A stretch of DNA of 64,000 nucleotides from Branchinecta lynchi (GCA_023053575.1 JAKZAP010000005.1:372001-436000), one strand, 5' to 3'; positions 23,831 through 37,900 are shown, counted from the first letter of the stretch. The notes: generated by a model from the letters alone, not told the origin. Numbers and translations are program-made.

Positions 23831-24572
23831 AAACTGCTTTAAAAAGGGATTTTCTGTTTTTTAACTGGTAGCTTTATCTTTTTCATCACTTTGTAGATTA
23901 CAGCAAGGAATACGAGCTCAGGTAACAATGAGGAGGCATTGTTGGAAAACAAAAATATGTTTAACAAGAACAATTGAAGCAAAATTTATTTCTTCAGTAT
24001 GTAAAACATTCTATGAGCTTCAGTCTAGTATGTTTGTCATATTTTTTTGGCTCCTTTTAAGCGAGATAGATTTTTCTGAAGGAAGGACTTCTCTGGAAAT
24101 TTGAAATCTTATCTGATGTTGGTTACCTCTCCTGTAGGACTAGGAAAGGAGAAAAACTAAATAAAATTAACCTACAAGAAAAAAAAATCCACTAACAGAC
24201 GATCTTCCATTGAGAATCCATCATAAGGAAAAGGACTTGGCCCATGGGCCATGACTTGAACTGTTCAAAACTGATACGGTCGACTCAACCCTTACCTCAT
24301 CAGGTATCGAATTCCACACATCCCGAGCAAAATGTTTAATTATAAAAGAAGCTCTTGTGTTTTATCCATTTTTCATCTGTCCATCCCAAGTAGAACCAGC
24401 CACTAACAGCAACAGCAAAACAGCAAGCTATTAACTATTGTAGCCTACACTGTACGGATTCAAGCTGCATATCCTCATGAGTATGCAGATTAAAAAAAAA
24501 AAAAAACTACTTTAGTGAGCATTGGGACACACTAGATTGAACTGCCATAAGAACCATTAAAAAGGGCTGTGA

Positions 24573-24894
24573 ACCAGTCAACCACAAACCCCTGATTTTT
24601 GGATACCCTATGCCAACGCTGGGTATATGTAGCGTTTGGCATAGCCTGTGCCTAACGCTGGATACCCTATGCCAAATGCTGGATATTGGTACCCTAACCC
24701 TGACCTACCTCACCACATATGATTCTGACTGGTTGATTTCTGAGCTTCACTCAAATCATTAATATTTTATTGAGTCCCAGTATCAAGCATTTGGCATAGT
24801 GTATCTAGCGTTAGGCATAGGGTTTACCAAACGCTGGATATACTTAGGGTTTGGAATAGGCTTTCCCAAAATCAGGGGTTTGTGGTATACTGGT
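24573..24894. mobile_element. Palindromic MITE
   Basis: ACCACAAACCCCTGATTTT at the left and its inverse complement at the right (AATCAGGGGTTTGTGGT) give TIRs that extend outward to ACCAGT/ACTGGT with a few mismatches. Inside, AACGCTGGATACCCTATGCC and its complement repeat several times. I could not settle a target duplication. Confidence 0.75.
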
Positions 24895-25830
24895 GTAAGC
24901 CTCCATAATGTTTATCTTTTGCATTCTACGACAAATGCCCAATAGCCACCATTCGGTATGGGCTACCAAGCACTTCTTGAATGCGTGTTAGTCCTTCCCT
25001 GTCCCACAAGAAATTTTTCAAATAGCCTAGCTATTGTCGGAATTTCACTAAAATTTTACAATTTTGTGTGGGTTTGGGTGCGCCAGTGACTGGCTTAACG
25101 TAATTTGTGTATTGTGTAGCCTATCCATAAATGTGGCGTTTGTAGCAGACTGTCTGATACATATTTTGCTGTCGGCTTTTTTTTGTTTAGGAGATTGTCT
25201 GATTTGATTGTTTATTTCCCTCAGAACTGAGGAGTACAATTAGTACAAACATAATGTACAAAAGAGAACAATGCCTAAACCATCTGGCCCATTCAATGCC
25301 ATATAAATACTATGAAAAATACACATGATTTCGACAACTAAATTATAATTGTTTACGTAGGCTACTGTGCCAATTTGACAAACCAATTGTAAATAACTAT
25401 TCTAATTGTCTCTTTTCTCGTGTAGTTTACGATTACTTTGTCGTCAGCCTATGCTATCCGATGGATATTTTTGTATTAATAGATGATTGATTGATTGATG
25501 TAATATTATTTTTGAAGCATTTTCATTTGAAGTGCTCATTATGATTTCTGATATGGGAGCATTCAAGTAGTCTATTAGTAAGCTTTGAAAATATCGTGGG
25601 ATACAGGGATAGTCATTGAGAACCACCAAATGCACAGCTTAAACTCAATTACATGCATGCCAAATGTCAATCAATCCATCAATCTTTATTATTTGAAATA
25701 TTCATTACGGTATGAACAAAGAACGAATATTTGTTCTCTTGGCAAACATAACTAGGCTATATAAAGCTACGCTTTTACATAGTCAAATATTCATTAATTA
25801 GGTCAGACGATGGAAGTGGGAATCAGTCAG
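24895..25830. other. Unannotated A/T-rich stretch
   Basis: GATTGATTGATTGAT at about 25485 and AATCAATCCATCAATC at 25668 are simple repeats in opposite orientation. Nothing coding is seen. Confidence 0.4.
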
Positions 25831-25839
25831 TTCTGTGCC

Positions 25840-26685
25840 CAAATCCAGTCCTGCTCTGTCACTGATGTATCTAGGGTTTACGCTTATTCGTCCCACCAAG
25901 TATTATCCCAATCGCTCCACTCTAAGCTTGTCACAAAATTTCCGCCCCGCCCCCCTCACATTGATCGGATCTAGTCGTCACTTGAAATGGGAGGTACGAG
26001 ACATGAGTTCTTTCCAAACATCAAGTTTCATTAAGATCCGAGCACCCGTTCAAAAGTTGGACAAAGCTCACGATTCTGGAATCCCTACCCCCTGCTGGAA
26101 TCCCTATGGTCAAATCGGAGAAACGTGTGTTCTCAAGTTAATGATCGAGTCCCTGATATGCCCGCCAATTTTCATCGTCCTAGCACATCTGTAAGCGCCT
26201 TAACTCTGGATCAGTGGAATTTCGCAACCCACCCTCCAACTTCCCCTACAGTTCCCGGATCTGGTCCAGTCTTGTCAACTATGTATCTTGGGCTTGTGCT
26301 TGTTCTTCCCACCAAGTTTCATCCCGATCCGCAAACTCTGTACATGTCACACGATTTCCAGTCCCCCCCCCCCCCCAACTCCCCCCCAAAGGCACCGGAT
26401 CTGTTCCGGACTTGACGTGTGACATCGGAGATACGAGGTCTTTCCATACATCAAGTTTCATTAAGATCCGATTCCCTGTTCAAAAGTTACACATACGTCA
26501 ATATTCCAGACTGGATCAGGGAAAGGACTATTTCTAAGTTAGATTGGTCGGGCGTCGGGTCCCATATGCCTTTCAAGTTTCATTGTCCTAGCCCATCTGG
26601 ACGTACCATACCCTTACTCGCCATCACCGAACTGACCGACAGACCGAGGAAAAGCTATTGGCATATCACTTCAGTTTCAATCTAG
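25840..26685 (+). mobile_element. Family B repeat, copy with degraded hairpin
   Basis: CCAAGTTTCATC and CATCAAGTTTCATTAAGATCC recur at spacings of about 150-170 bp. The right end holds CCGACAGACCGAGG then GGCATATCACTT, the worn form of the hairpin end. Proline-rich open frames come from poly-C tracts and are not genes. Confidence 0.6.
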
Positions 26686-26689
26686 TTTA

Positions 26690-27580
26690 TTCATTAAAAA
26701 TCTTGGAACGGCGGTAAGCCGACTAGTTGATTTTACGTCAACAGTGTATACAATAAAGTTAAAATATTTGAAACTAAATAATATATATAGAGCTAATCAC
26801 ATATCACACTATGGCCCATAACTGGCCATTTGTCTGTCAGGTCACGTAACTTATCAATAAAATTATAATGATTAATATCACTTACGGTAATCTTAGTGTC
26901 AAAATTCATTATATTTACAATTAACAACAATTACGCTAAAGTAACCAAAATATAAATGACCTTAAAATCTAACTGAAAGATTAGGAAAGATTAGGAAATA
27001 ATTAAATAAATGTAAATCCATTGTTAAAGAAGGGACAAAACTATTTAGGTACCATGTGTGAGAACATGCAACCGGATGTAGCCTTGGTACTGGTCGAGCC
27101 ACTGACCGCGGAAGTTGGACACGTGTCGTCTCGTATTCTGGTGTCAGGATTTTTCTTGGGATTGGGTTGGCCAGAATACTTGTACCAAACTGAAGGGATA
27201 TATTTAGGCGACGGGTTGCCAGAGTTTCTAATCGGAAATCATTGAGAAGGGAGGAATAGGGAAATTTTGAAGATTTAGACACAACTAGAAGGGCTCTATA
27301 CTGGATCTTCTTAAGCCGGTCCGACTGCTCCTGTGCAAGTCCGAAATGCCACACGGGGCTGCAGTAATCTAGGGAAGATCTTGTGAATGTAAAGTAAAGA
27401 TGCAGTAGGTGTTTGGGTGGTACTCCATGGCGGGATAAAAGTTTCAGGGACGCTATGGCCATATTCGCCCTTTTGAGCATAGCCTCAATTTGTTTATCCC
27501 ATCTGATGTCTGATGTAAGGTATACTCCAAGGAGTTCTATCTCCTTGACGCAGCAGGACTCTGGAAGTTCTGGGAAGAAG
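26690..27580 (-). mobile_element. LINE 3' fragment (reverse transcriptase C-terminus)
   Basis: The minus-strand frame at 26962-27480 encodes SLDYCSPVWHFGL and QSDRLKKIQYRALLVVS. These are typical of the region after the RT catalytic core in non-LTR retrotransposons (Y-x-SPVW, IQ-x-RAL). The frame lacks the catalytic motifs, so the copy is 5'-truncated. The 270 bp below it is probable 3' UTR. A family B piece abuts it at about 27590. Confidence 0.8.
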
Positions 27581-27829
27581 GCTTCCCACCAAGTTTCATC
27601 CCGACCCCCCCCCCCCCTCCAACGCTTTTGAGGAACGAAATGGCTTCTCGAGGTTGACTATCATTTTGTCAACTTGGCCGGAAGGCATGTGGCGTAAAAA
27701 CAAAAATTGCAACAGATTAAAGCGCTAAACTTCAATAATTAACACAAAAAAGAGGAAGAGGACTCTACTTAAATTTTCGCGTTGAAAAAAATCACAAAGA
27801 AGGGGACTAAACTTCTGTCGTACCACGCA

Positions 27830-28556
27830 TGAATTGTCAAATTGGCTGGATCTTAAGGAACTGGTTGAGCTGCCATTCTCTGTGGTCTTATTCGGTTGGA
27901 AATGCGGGGAGGAAGAAGGATGTGAGTTTGACGATGGTTGGGGTCTTCCGGTAGCTGGTCACCAAACTAGATAGAAAGTTGATGTCTGCGATTTGACAAG
28001 AAGTGAGACCAAACTCGTTAAGAAGGGAAATGTGCAGGATTTTAATATCAATAGTAAAGACCGGTACTGGATCCTCTCGAGGCGTTCCGACTGCTACCGT
28101 GTTAAATCGAAGTACCATACGGGACAGCAGTATTCGAGGCAAGGGCGAATGAACACAGGGTAAATGCGAAGAGGGTGGTGTGGTGTTTCGGGGTACCATG
28201 GCGGTAGAAAATTTTGAGGGATCTTGTGCCCATATTCGCGCTTTTCTCCACAGATTGTACTTGCTTATCCCATTTGAGATATGAAGCTAGATGGAACACC
28301 TAAAAGTTGATCTCCTCTACTCTGCTGCAGTGATGACGTAGGAGAGGTTTGTAAGTTCGATTGGACTTGAGAAAAGACACAGTTAGAACGTCTGATTTGT
28401 CTTGTTTGACAGTCACTCATTTGACTGAAGCTTCTTCACCGAGGTCATTCATAGTTGAATGATCGAGAGATCGTCTACGAATTTCTAACGGTCGTCACAG
28501 GAGCCTGTGAGGTCATTGATCATGACTAGGAAAAGAAGTGGTCCGAGGTGCTCAGA
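27830..28556 (-). mobile_element. Degenerate LINE fragment with RT core
   Basis: Minus-strand sequence at 28510-28556 reads LGPLLFLVMINDL, the RT motif next to the active site, and further on FVDDLS in place of YADD. Between and after these are stops and frameshifts. The 28102-28299 part (YLKWDKQV, GTRSLKIFYRHG) matches the same LINE family as 26962-27480. It is a dead copy ending only about 95 bp upstream of the first BLTP1 exon seen. Confidence 0.75.
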
Positions 28557-28650
28557 ACTGTGTCAGCAAATTTGTAATCAAATATAGCCTATTTGCTTAT
28601 TTGACAAGTAGCCTATTGTATTGATAGTACGCTTTTTCTTTCTTTTTCAG

Positions 28651-28921
28651 TATAAAATCGTCTTTCAATTCTTGTATGGTATGGAAGAGCACATGAGCTC
28701 TGAGATGAACAGTACAAATTCTACCTCTGAATGGTCACTTGAAAACCTGAAATTTCCAACTGAAGCCGACATCAAGAACCCAGGATTTCTTATACATCTT
28801 GTGTCATTTGTTCTCCTTATTTTATGGCTGACTTTTCTTGTGTTCTACACTTCACTGATCTATGGAAAACTGGTCACAAAGCTTGTGAACAGGTTCATGC
28901 CATCTGGCCATTTCTCCCTAG
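28651..28921 (+). CDS. BLTP1: BLTP1 exon with start codon (coding from 28681)
   Basis: A pyrimidine-rich acceptor ending in TTTTTCAG precedes 28651, so this exon begins with about 30 nt of 5' UTR and at least one upstream non-coding exon must exist. The first ATG in frame is at 28681, and it fits the N-terminus of the family. Residues 1-80 have a polar, Asn/Ser-rich start and then a hydrophobic stretch (about residues 36-61, around LVSFVLLILWLTFLVFY) that should anchor the protein in the ER membrane. The exon ends in phase 1 before GTAAGT at 28922. The split codon GAT (D81) is completed by the exon at 35319. Confidence 0.93.
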
Positions 28922-31900
28922 GTAAGTCTTACATAGGCTAAGCATTTAATCTCCTCAGAAAGGACTGATTGGCAGTTCAATGGAAGTCAACGTATACTTC
29001 TGATTACTAAATCTTCGTATTTGAATCAGGTATTTTTATATCACCGGGCATCTGTTAGTCTACCAGGGTTGTTTTTCCATAAGAGTGAATAATTGTGTGT
29101 GTATCTTGTATGTTTTATTTATTTGCTGTCACTTATTTCTCCTTAAATTTGTTTTTTTGGGATCCCAAAACGTAAGTGGAGGGATACCTATGACATCGCA
29201 AAAGTTGTCCGTCTGTCCGCACGACAACTCTCAAAGGGATTGAGATATTTTGATGAAACTTGGTGGGAAGATCCTTTGGGTCAAAGTACAGGTCAAGTTC
29301 GAAGATGGGCTCTGTAGCACTATTTGAGGGTGGGGGAGGGGTTTCAAATTAAAAGATAAAACAAATTTTTTTGAAAGCTATTGTGATAGTCGATTATGAG
29401 GTAAGAAGACATGCTGAGCACGGTGGTGAAAACCATTTTCTTGTCGGACAAGTAGTTTGTTCGGAATCCGGCAAAAACGGGAAAGTTTGTTAAAAGTAAA
29501 AGTCTCATTTGAAGTTGATTAAATGTTTGATTTAGGGGTAAGAAGACATGCTGAACACGATGGTGAAAACCATTTTCTCGCTGGACATGTAGTTCGTCTG
29601 GAATCCGGGAAAAACCGGAAAATTGGTTAAAAGAAAAAGTTTAATTTGAAGTTAATTGAATGTTTGATTTAGGGGTAAACATGCTGAGCATGATGGTGAA
29701 AATCATTTTCTCGCCGGACAACTAGTTCGCCTGGAACCCGGCCAAAACCGGAATATACGTTAAAAGCAAAAGTTATATCTGAAGTTGATTAGATGATAGA
29801 TTTAGGGGTAAGAAGAGACGCTGAGTCTGTATATGACAATCATTTTTACCCGGACATATAATTAGTCCGGAATCCGATTCTACCTGCATTTTTTGTAAGT
29901 CAAAGTTTTACTTAAAGTTGATTAGATGTTCTTTGTAGGGATAAGGAGAGTAGTTCGTCGAGTTTGTTAAAAGTAAAAGTATTATTTGAAGTTGATTAAA
30001 TGTTTGATTTAGGGGTAGGAAGACATGCTGAACACGATGGTGAAGACCATTTTCTCGCCCGACAACTAGTTCGCCTGGAACCCGGCCAAAACCGGAATAT
30101 ATGTTAAAAGCAAAAGTTTTATCTGAAGTTGATTAGATGATAGATTTAGGGGTAAGAAGAGACGCTGAGTCTGTATATGACAATCATTTTTACCCGGACA
30201 TATAATTAGTCCGGAATCCGATTGTACCTGCATTTTTTTTTAGTCAAAGTTTTATTTAAAGTTGATTAGATGTTCTTTGTAGGGATAAGGAGATACGCTG
30301 GATTCGTTTCTGAATTTTCTTTTTTTGCTGGACTATTAGTTGGCTCGGGTCTGGGCGAAACCGCAAATTTGGCAGAAGTAAAGCAGGAAGTTTCGCTCAG
30401 TATCGTCAAAATAGATATGGCTGATATAGTTATAGATAGATAAATAGATAGATAGAATATCTGAACTCGGTTTTCTCTGATGTTTAGCCTAGCGAAGACT
30501 GGATCTGGCGAAGACAAGACCCAATTGTCTGGACCAAATCTTAGATTTTTGGAATCCCATCGACACCTTTGGTCTTGTTTCCTTGTGAGGTATGCCGAAA
30601 AAAAAAACTTTGGCAGAAACTCAGGCAAATAAGTATGGCCCATTGCGTCTCAATTCCCTTGTACATATTAGACGGCAAACCATCACTAAATATAATTGAT
30701 GAAAACACCGCTCACTATACCGCTTTTTTCGCGTTCTTATCGATTTAAAAGCCATCTAATCTTCCTGCCAGTTGCAGGAACCCGCACAGCTCTAGTTGCT
30801 TCATTGTCCGTGCTGGGCAAATAGCGGTTTACAAACAGTTACTTAGTTGCTTATTATCCAATAGCCGTTAGTGCTTATTTTGAATAGTTAACCACCTAGG
30901 CTACTCTGGAGGTTGCCAGTGAGGACAGTTTTGCCAAAAAGTGGCTTGCAGAAATAAATAGCAGTAGTCGACTATCTATGCAAACAGGCTGTCTAGTTTC
31001 TGTTTGTATGGCACTTGCAGCCTCTGGTCTCAAGTGCCATATACCGATCGTAATTACGTCTGTCGGTCTGTCGGGCCTTCCGTTTTTTTTTTGTCGCACT
31101 TTTTCGACTTAGGGTACTTCCAGATGTGCTAGGACGATGAAACTTGGCATGCATATCAGGGACCCTACCAAACAAACTTAGAAATAATCAGTTTCCCGAT
31201 CCGACCATCTTGGGGGGTGGGGGTGGAGGGCGGCGGAATCCGGGAAATTGAGTGGTGTGTAACGTTCGAACGGGTGATCGGATTAGAATGAAACTTAAAA
31301 ACTGAATAGATTATATGTTTCTAATATCTCGTTTGAAGTCTTGACCGGATTCGATAGCTAGGGGGAGTTTGGGGGGGACCAAAATTCCGGTGATGGCAGT
31401 TTTGGGGTTTTCACGACGAAACTTGGCAGGCATACCAGGGACCCGATCAAATTGACTTGAAAATAAAAAAAATTCGTCGATCTGATAATCGTGGGAAGAG
31501 TGGAGGGAGGGGAATCCGGAATACTGAGTCCTGCGTAACTTTGGAACGGGTGATCGGATTCGACTGAAAGTTAATTATTGAACAGAGGACATTTCTCTTG
31601 TCATCTTTTTCATATCCGGACCGGATCCGACAACTATTGGGGGGGGGGGGGATACGTGACCCGCTTAGACTGGAGAGATTGGGATGGAACTTTGTGGGAA
31701 TAACAAACAGGTGCTCTGGATAAATCATTTACAGAACCGGATTGGCTCCGGGCACTGTGGTCGGAGTTCGAGAGGGGGAGGTGATTCCGGTGATCGCGGT
31801 TTCGGACATTTTCCCGACAAACTTGGCAGACATAGCAGGGACCCGATCGAATTGACTTGGAAATACAAATTTCTCGATCCGATAATCGTGGGGGAGTGGA

Positions 31901-34900
31901 GGGAGGGGGAAACTGGAATATTGAGTCATGCCTAACATTGGAACTGGTGATCCGAATCGAGTGAAATTTAGTGACCAAACTAAATAGTCTTGTTATTCGA
32001 TCCGGCCATCGGGGGGGGGGGGGGCTAAGGGCAGTGGAATCCGGAAAATTTAGTAGTGTGAAACTTTCGAACGGGCGATCGGATTGGAATGAACTTAATA
32101 ACTGGATAGATGAGATGTCTCTGATGTCTCGTTTGAAGTCCAGACCGGTTAGACAGCCATCGGGGAGTGGGGGGGGGGGGGGGAGAGCGGAAATCTCGAG
32201 AAACGGTTGGAGTGGAGGGATTGGAGTCAAACTTGCTGGGAAGAACAAACACCTGCTCCAGGTAAATCTTTTACTCAGTTGGACTGTACCCGGACACTTT
32301 GGGGAGGGGGGGGGGGTCTCGGAATTCATTTTGATGGCGGTTTTCGAGATTTTCACGACGAAATTGGCAGGCATATCAGGGACCCGATCAGACTGACTTG
32401 GAAATAAAAATTTAAATATTCTTTGAGCCCAAGCTGACTTTGAAACATTTATCACGTATCCGTGTAAACATTGTTTGAATAAATAAAAATTTCCTCGGTA
32501 TGATAATCGGGGGGGGGGGGGGAGGGAGGGAGAATCTGGAATATTGAGTCATACGTAACTTTGGAACGGGTGATCAGATTCGAGTGAAAATTAATAATTG
32601 AACAGAGGACATTTCTCTGGTGATCTTTTTCATTTCCAGACCGGATCCGACAACTATTGGGGGAGGGGGAATACTGACCCGCTTAGACTGTAGAGAGGGG
32701 TCTGGAATTCCGGTGATACCAAGTTGTATTTCTAGATGTGCTAGGAAGATGAAACTTCACTGGAATATTAGAGATTCAGCAAGATTTGCTTAGAAATCGC
32801 TACTTCCCAAATCCGATTATTCCGGGAGTACCAATCTTGACCGCAAAGTAAGAAAATACTTTTAAGCAAAATATACATTTTCATGATCCCCATCAGCCCA
32901 TTATCGTTTTCGCCTGAAGGGTTTTGCTTACAAATGAAGTTCTAGCTCCCTTAGAGTGCGCATCTTAACCGCAAAGTCGAAACTTACTTTTGATCAAACA
33001 ATACATCTTAACCCATGCAAGTTATGTATGAGCTTACAGCTCTTGTTATACCTATGCGTACTCTCCTAGAACTTCTGGATGACAATACTAAACATGGCTA
33101 GGAGATCTTTTGCAGACGGTCTATGTCTCAAGTCACAATCCATTTTTTTCATTCCTTTAAGTTTGAGAGCTAAACTTGCACTTGAACTACTTTAGACCCA
33201 GGGCTTGACTATATCTCCCTGTCAGTGTCATACGTCCAAGTCCTGTGTACTGTAATCAGTATCGTATAAAACCGCTATGCAGGCATGTTCCACGCAGAAA
33301 TTATTTTTTCTACTAAAGTGAGTTGAGTCTCATTAGTGGATTGCGAGGAACCAAAACAGACGAGGAAAAGAAAGCTAGGCTATATTCAGTCTTGTTTGAG
33401 CACTAAAACTACGTGCACACATAATCCTATAAGATTTCGCATGCGAAATTCGCGTCCCTCTGGGGAAACCTGCATGTGATGCGTACAAATCTCAGAGCTA
33501 AGGTGGAAGTTTACACCCGACTGCGAAAATCGGCTTTGTATGCACGTACCTTAAATCTGTTATCACATTCGCCTGATCCAGCGGAAATAGTTAACCACAT
33601 ACTAGACCAGACCTAGTGAACAAAGTTTACAAACGCTTTAAGGCGTATTTTTGCCGTTCCCCAGGGACGGGAAATGGCGGGAGCCATGAATGAATGAATG
33701 AATTTATTGCACGAAAAAACCCTTGGGGTCTTGGCAACAAAACAAGAAAAAACACAATAAACTACAAAAATCGCTCTCTATGGGACAAACCAACGCGGAG
33801 GAATCTAGCCACCTTACGAATATCCCCCATATTTGTATTTCCAATTTTTTCTAGTAGCCACTCCTCCCTAGTAATTCCCACCCCAAATAATTCGACCCTT
33901 AAATCACTCAATCCTTCACATTCACACATAAAGTGGAACACATCCTCATCCACCTTTCCACACATTGGGCAAAAGTAAGGGCCATTCTTTAACCTATTTT
34001 TTCCTATAAACCTTCTTTTCTCCCCAATAGCTAATCCTCCCCCCCCCCCCCTTAAACTCACCATCCACTTTAAATCTACTCCCGACAACCCAGCTTTAAA
34101 ATAAATTTCCTCCCTCCAAACATCTTTTGCCTTTGCATAAAACCGTAGAGAAACCGACTCAGCCTTCCAACACTGCCAATCCTGAATTTCCTGATCACGA
34201 AGGATTTGCTCCACCTTACGCGACACTTCACCATACTGTAAAGAAGTTCCAACACCACCATTCCATAATTCAGACAGGCCGCATCTGTTAAGAATGTTCT
34301 TAATTTGATGAGGCCAAGATTGCTGGTCTTCATTTGGAGGAATGCGTCCCAAACGGATTACGTTAAAAAAAACATCTTCAGGTGACGGAATTAGTCTGTA
34401 AAGGATTTAGCCCTTTTGTTTTTTCTTATTTGATTTGCTTAATTTTACATTATAATAAATTACAAACAAAAATCATAACGCTATGAAATAGATGCCTTTC
34501 TTTTCAAAATCATTTTTATCCGATAACTAAACTAATATAGATATCAGAAATTCTTATTAAAGTTTAACTGAAAATGCAGCTTATTTTTACATTTGCTAAG
34601 TGAATATGTACTGAAACATTTTGACCCCTCAAGGGATTTTGCATTATTTTTAACCGAAGCTCTAGTAATAACATTCAAAATGTGCAGTTACAGCCCACAA
34701 TTCATCCAGACGCGGAGATTTTGAATTAGAAAATAAGCCTGCAGGTGCAGGATTAAAGATCATGAGTGGCATTAATTTTTAGGCAATGGCTTGATGTTTC
34801 AGTTGGTTGGTTGGTAAGTATTTCAAGCATAGAAGAACAGCCACATGAGGTATCACGAATCCGAAAGATTAAGTTCATTCGATGATTTCCATTATTCGTG

Positions 34901-37900
34901 GACTTCTGACAAACTGAGTAATCCATTTATATCGGCTTTTCAGGCCTATTTAAGTGAATACGTGATGCGTAACTGGACTGTCGGGTCTTAGCCCTTTTCG
35001 GTTAAACTTTAACTACCCCTAACTTCTGTTTTCGATAACCTGTAACTTCAGCAACTAGCAAAGTCGACTCCAAACCGAATTTCAAAGGTATTTCGTTCTT
35101 TTATGATGGTGATGGTATTCGGAGGATTCCCCTTTCGCGGAGACTCTACATGGAGTGAGACGCTGGGGCGAACAGAACAGTATGGACTCTGAAAAGGGAA
35201 TCCTCGGGGAACGGCGAGAATACGCCTTTGTTACTAGTCTGGTTCTGCCCGGTATTGGTTGACTCCTCTGGTTCAAGGCGAAGTCAATGACTAGATTATG
35301 GAACACCATTCGTTTCAGATTCCCTGTCATGGAACTTTGTGGCTGGAAAGATTATGTTCAAGAATCTTTTGTACATCAGTGAAGATCTGAACATAAGAGT
35401 ACAGGATGGATTCGTAATTTTCAAGTGGTGGCGCCCGCTCATGGCCTCAGGGGTTGCTGAAGGTAAAATGTTTGCAGCTCTGGCCTACCATACGTAGGAT
35501 TTTATTTTGGATTTTACAGTAATTCAGCTTGTTTTGGGGGACATGGATGTTCAGTAATCTAGTTAGCAAGTTGTGATTATACTAACACAATTGAGGTGTC
35601 ATCTTACTGTTCACCCACAGCTCCTTCAGAGGCCACAGTAAGAAAATCGTCTTAAACCAACGAGATTGCTGGGTTGAGGCCCATAGTTTACGATTTATTT
35701 TATTTGGTATTGGATACGATAACCTGATTTTGAACCAGAATATGCAAGTGCTAGGAGATGTCTGAAATAAAATTTCCTGATGAGAGGCTAGTGATTTTAA
35801 CATCGATTGTATCTTTCTTTCTTTCTTTTTCTTAAATCGTCAAAATCTTGAAAAACCCTTGTTGTTTTTGTCCGTTTCGTCTATTTCCAAATCCGAACCA
35901 TCTCATTGTAGGATTTTATTTATTTTTATTCTCCTTCATTTACTCCTTCTCTCCCAGCCATGACTAAATTTGATCGGTAATACAGTAATCCATTCTTGCA
36001 CTCCCGCTACCGATATTGGTGCTGGCTAGATTATTCAACAACTTCTGCTCCTACTTTATTTTTATTTTTTTCAGGACACCAAAGCTCGCAATCACGTCTT
36101 GCCGTTTTCATGAACGGTTTTGAGCTTCACGTCTTCAACAGGTCATGGCTGTATGCTGAGCTGGAAGAGTTGTTTGACCTGGAACCGTCAGTTATTGGGA
36201 GGGCTGAAGGTGATAACAGAAACAAGGGTGGGGGCAGTGAGAGACTTCTTAATGAAAAAGCGAGGAAGACTTCTGACCCGAGTTATGGGCCTTTTTATGT
36301 GACCAAGCTTTGGAGGGACATGTTTCCTGCCATCAAAATTCATTTGTTTTCGGTAAGTCTCAACGATAGCGTAATGCATAGCGGAAAAGCCTCCTGTTGG
36401 ATCCTCCCCAATTTAAACTGTTCTGTGTAAACGGATCGTAAGCCTAAGCCTGTACAAATTTAGAAACTTCCAAGATAAGGCTAGGCTTTTGGATTCAGAG
36501 TTGCGTTTCCAGACATCAATGAGTTTAACACGGAGTTTAACATCAATGTGCAAATACCCATTTTTATCCCACCGTGTTTACTTTTGAGTCTAACGTTTAA
36601 ACACGCTACGTAACTTGCTATTCGGTAGAGTTGCCTGTTCTGGATAATCGATGTTAAACCGACGCATAACACAGAGGGCTAAAACGCTTTTAAACATAAA
36701 CACAGTAACACTGTGTTTGACTCTGGCAATTGAAAACGAATGTTGCTAAACTCGGGGAAAACACAAGTGTCTGAAAACGCAACTCAGGACACCGGGTAGC
36801 TTCACCAATCCACCCACAACAGATTTTCTCCCCCAGATGCGAAAGCGTCGGGCACTGGAGTAAGAAATGGGCCAAATTCCCCGCCTCAGTTTTGCAAAGG
36901 TGTGTGTCCCCGGACCGCCTTTCTTCCTACTGAGGAGAGGCAGACTACTGGAGAAAGTGATCTGTTCCCAGAAGTAAAACTCAGATCCAGACGATTTCTT
37001 CTTAGCCGTACAACTTTAGGGTTTCAGAACTTTGAACTTTCACTTGCCAAGCTTGAATTTCGTCGTCCTCATGAGGACGAGGAAATTCAAGTCATTTGTT
37101 TATATTTAAAGAATTTCTTCGGTCAAAATATGTCGGGCCGAAGCCCTCATTCCATTCATCAGATAGTTAAAAGAGCTTGACCTTGAAATGACTGCGATCT
37201 TACTCTCCTTTCTTTTAATAGAGTTGAGTACGCGCATCTCAAGAGCCTATCAGCTGGTAACCGAATTAGCTTATCCAAAACCCTATAATCTGGCCTAGTC
37301 TGTGCTTCCCTAGCTAACTAATTTCTAGCTGCCTTTTAGAGTCCGTGTAGCAGAGGCTACGTGCACTTCAACTGATCTCTCATATTGCCGGAGGTGAAGG
37401 GACTTAAGTTCATCAAACAGGACGGCAGCAGTTTAACAAGAATTTTCTTAAAGACCTAATCCAAATATTCTATTTACCTATTCTTACTGATCGGAAGTCA
37501 CCCGTTTATTTAGATTTGAACTTGATTGCCGAGTTGCTGTTTTGGCTCGAGAAAAACTCCAAGCAGAATGTCTTCTTTTCTAGATGACGAAATTTGCCAC
37601 GTTTGATTAGCAAAGAATTATAAGACTTAATTGATTATTTGTTTTATGTCTTCAGGAGTACCACACTGGTCTTGGTTTCTTAATTTATTTGCATTTATAA
37701 TGAACAGTTGGAGCATTAGATACAAATTATTATTTTGATCTTTGGCTCCCTACGCCCTATTATGGCTGTCCCGGATAATCGGCTGAGATTTAGTCGATAC
37801 CTTATTATTTGAAACGTAGGTAATTTGGTGTTTGTTTTGTTTGCTCATTGTTTGACGGTGATTTTTGTGGTTTTGAACGTTCATAGTGGCAGTAGGGATG

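Noticed and set aside
29401..30290. Possible CRISPR-like or rRNA-spacer array
   Set aside because: The unit lengths, diverged units and animal gene context fit internal growth of a transposon-like repeat. There are no unique spacers and no rRNA.
31634..32455. 273-codon open frame on the minus strand
   Set aside because: It is proline-rich because poly-G runs are read in reverse. It lies wholly in family B modules and has no domain.
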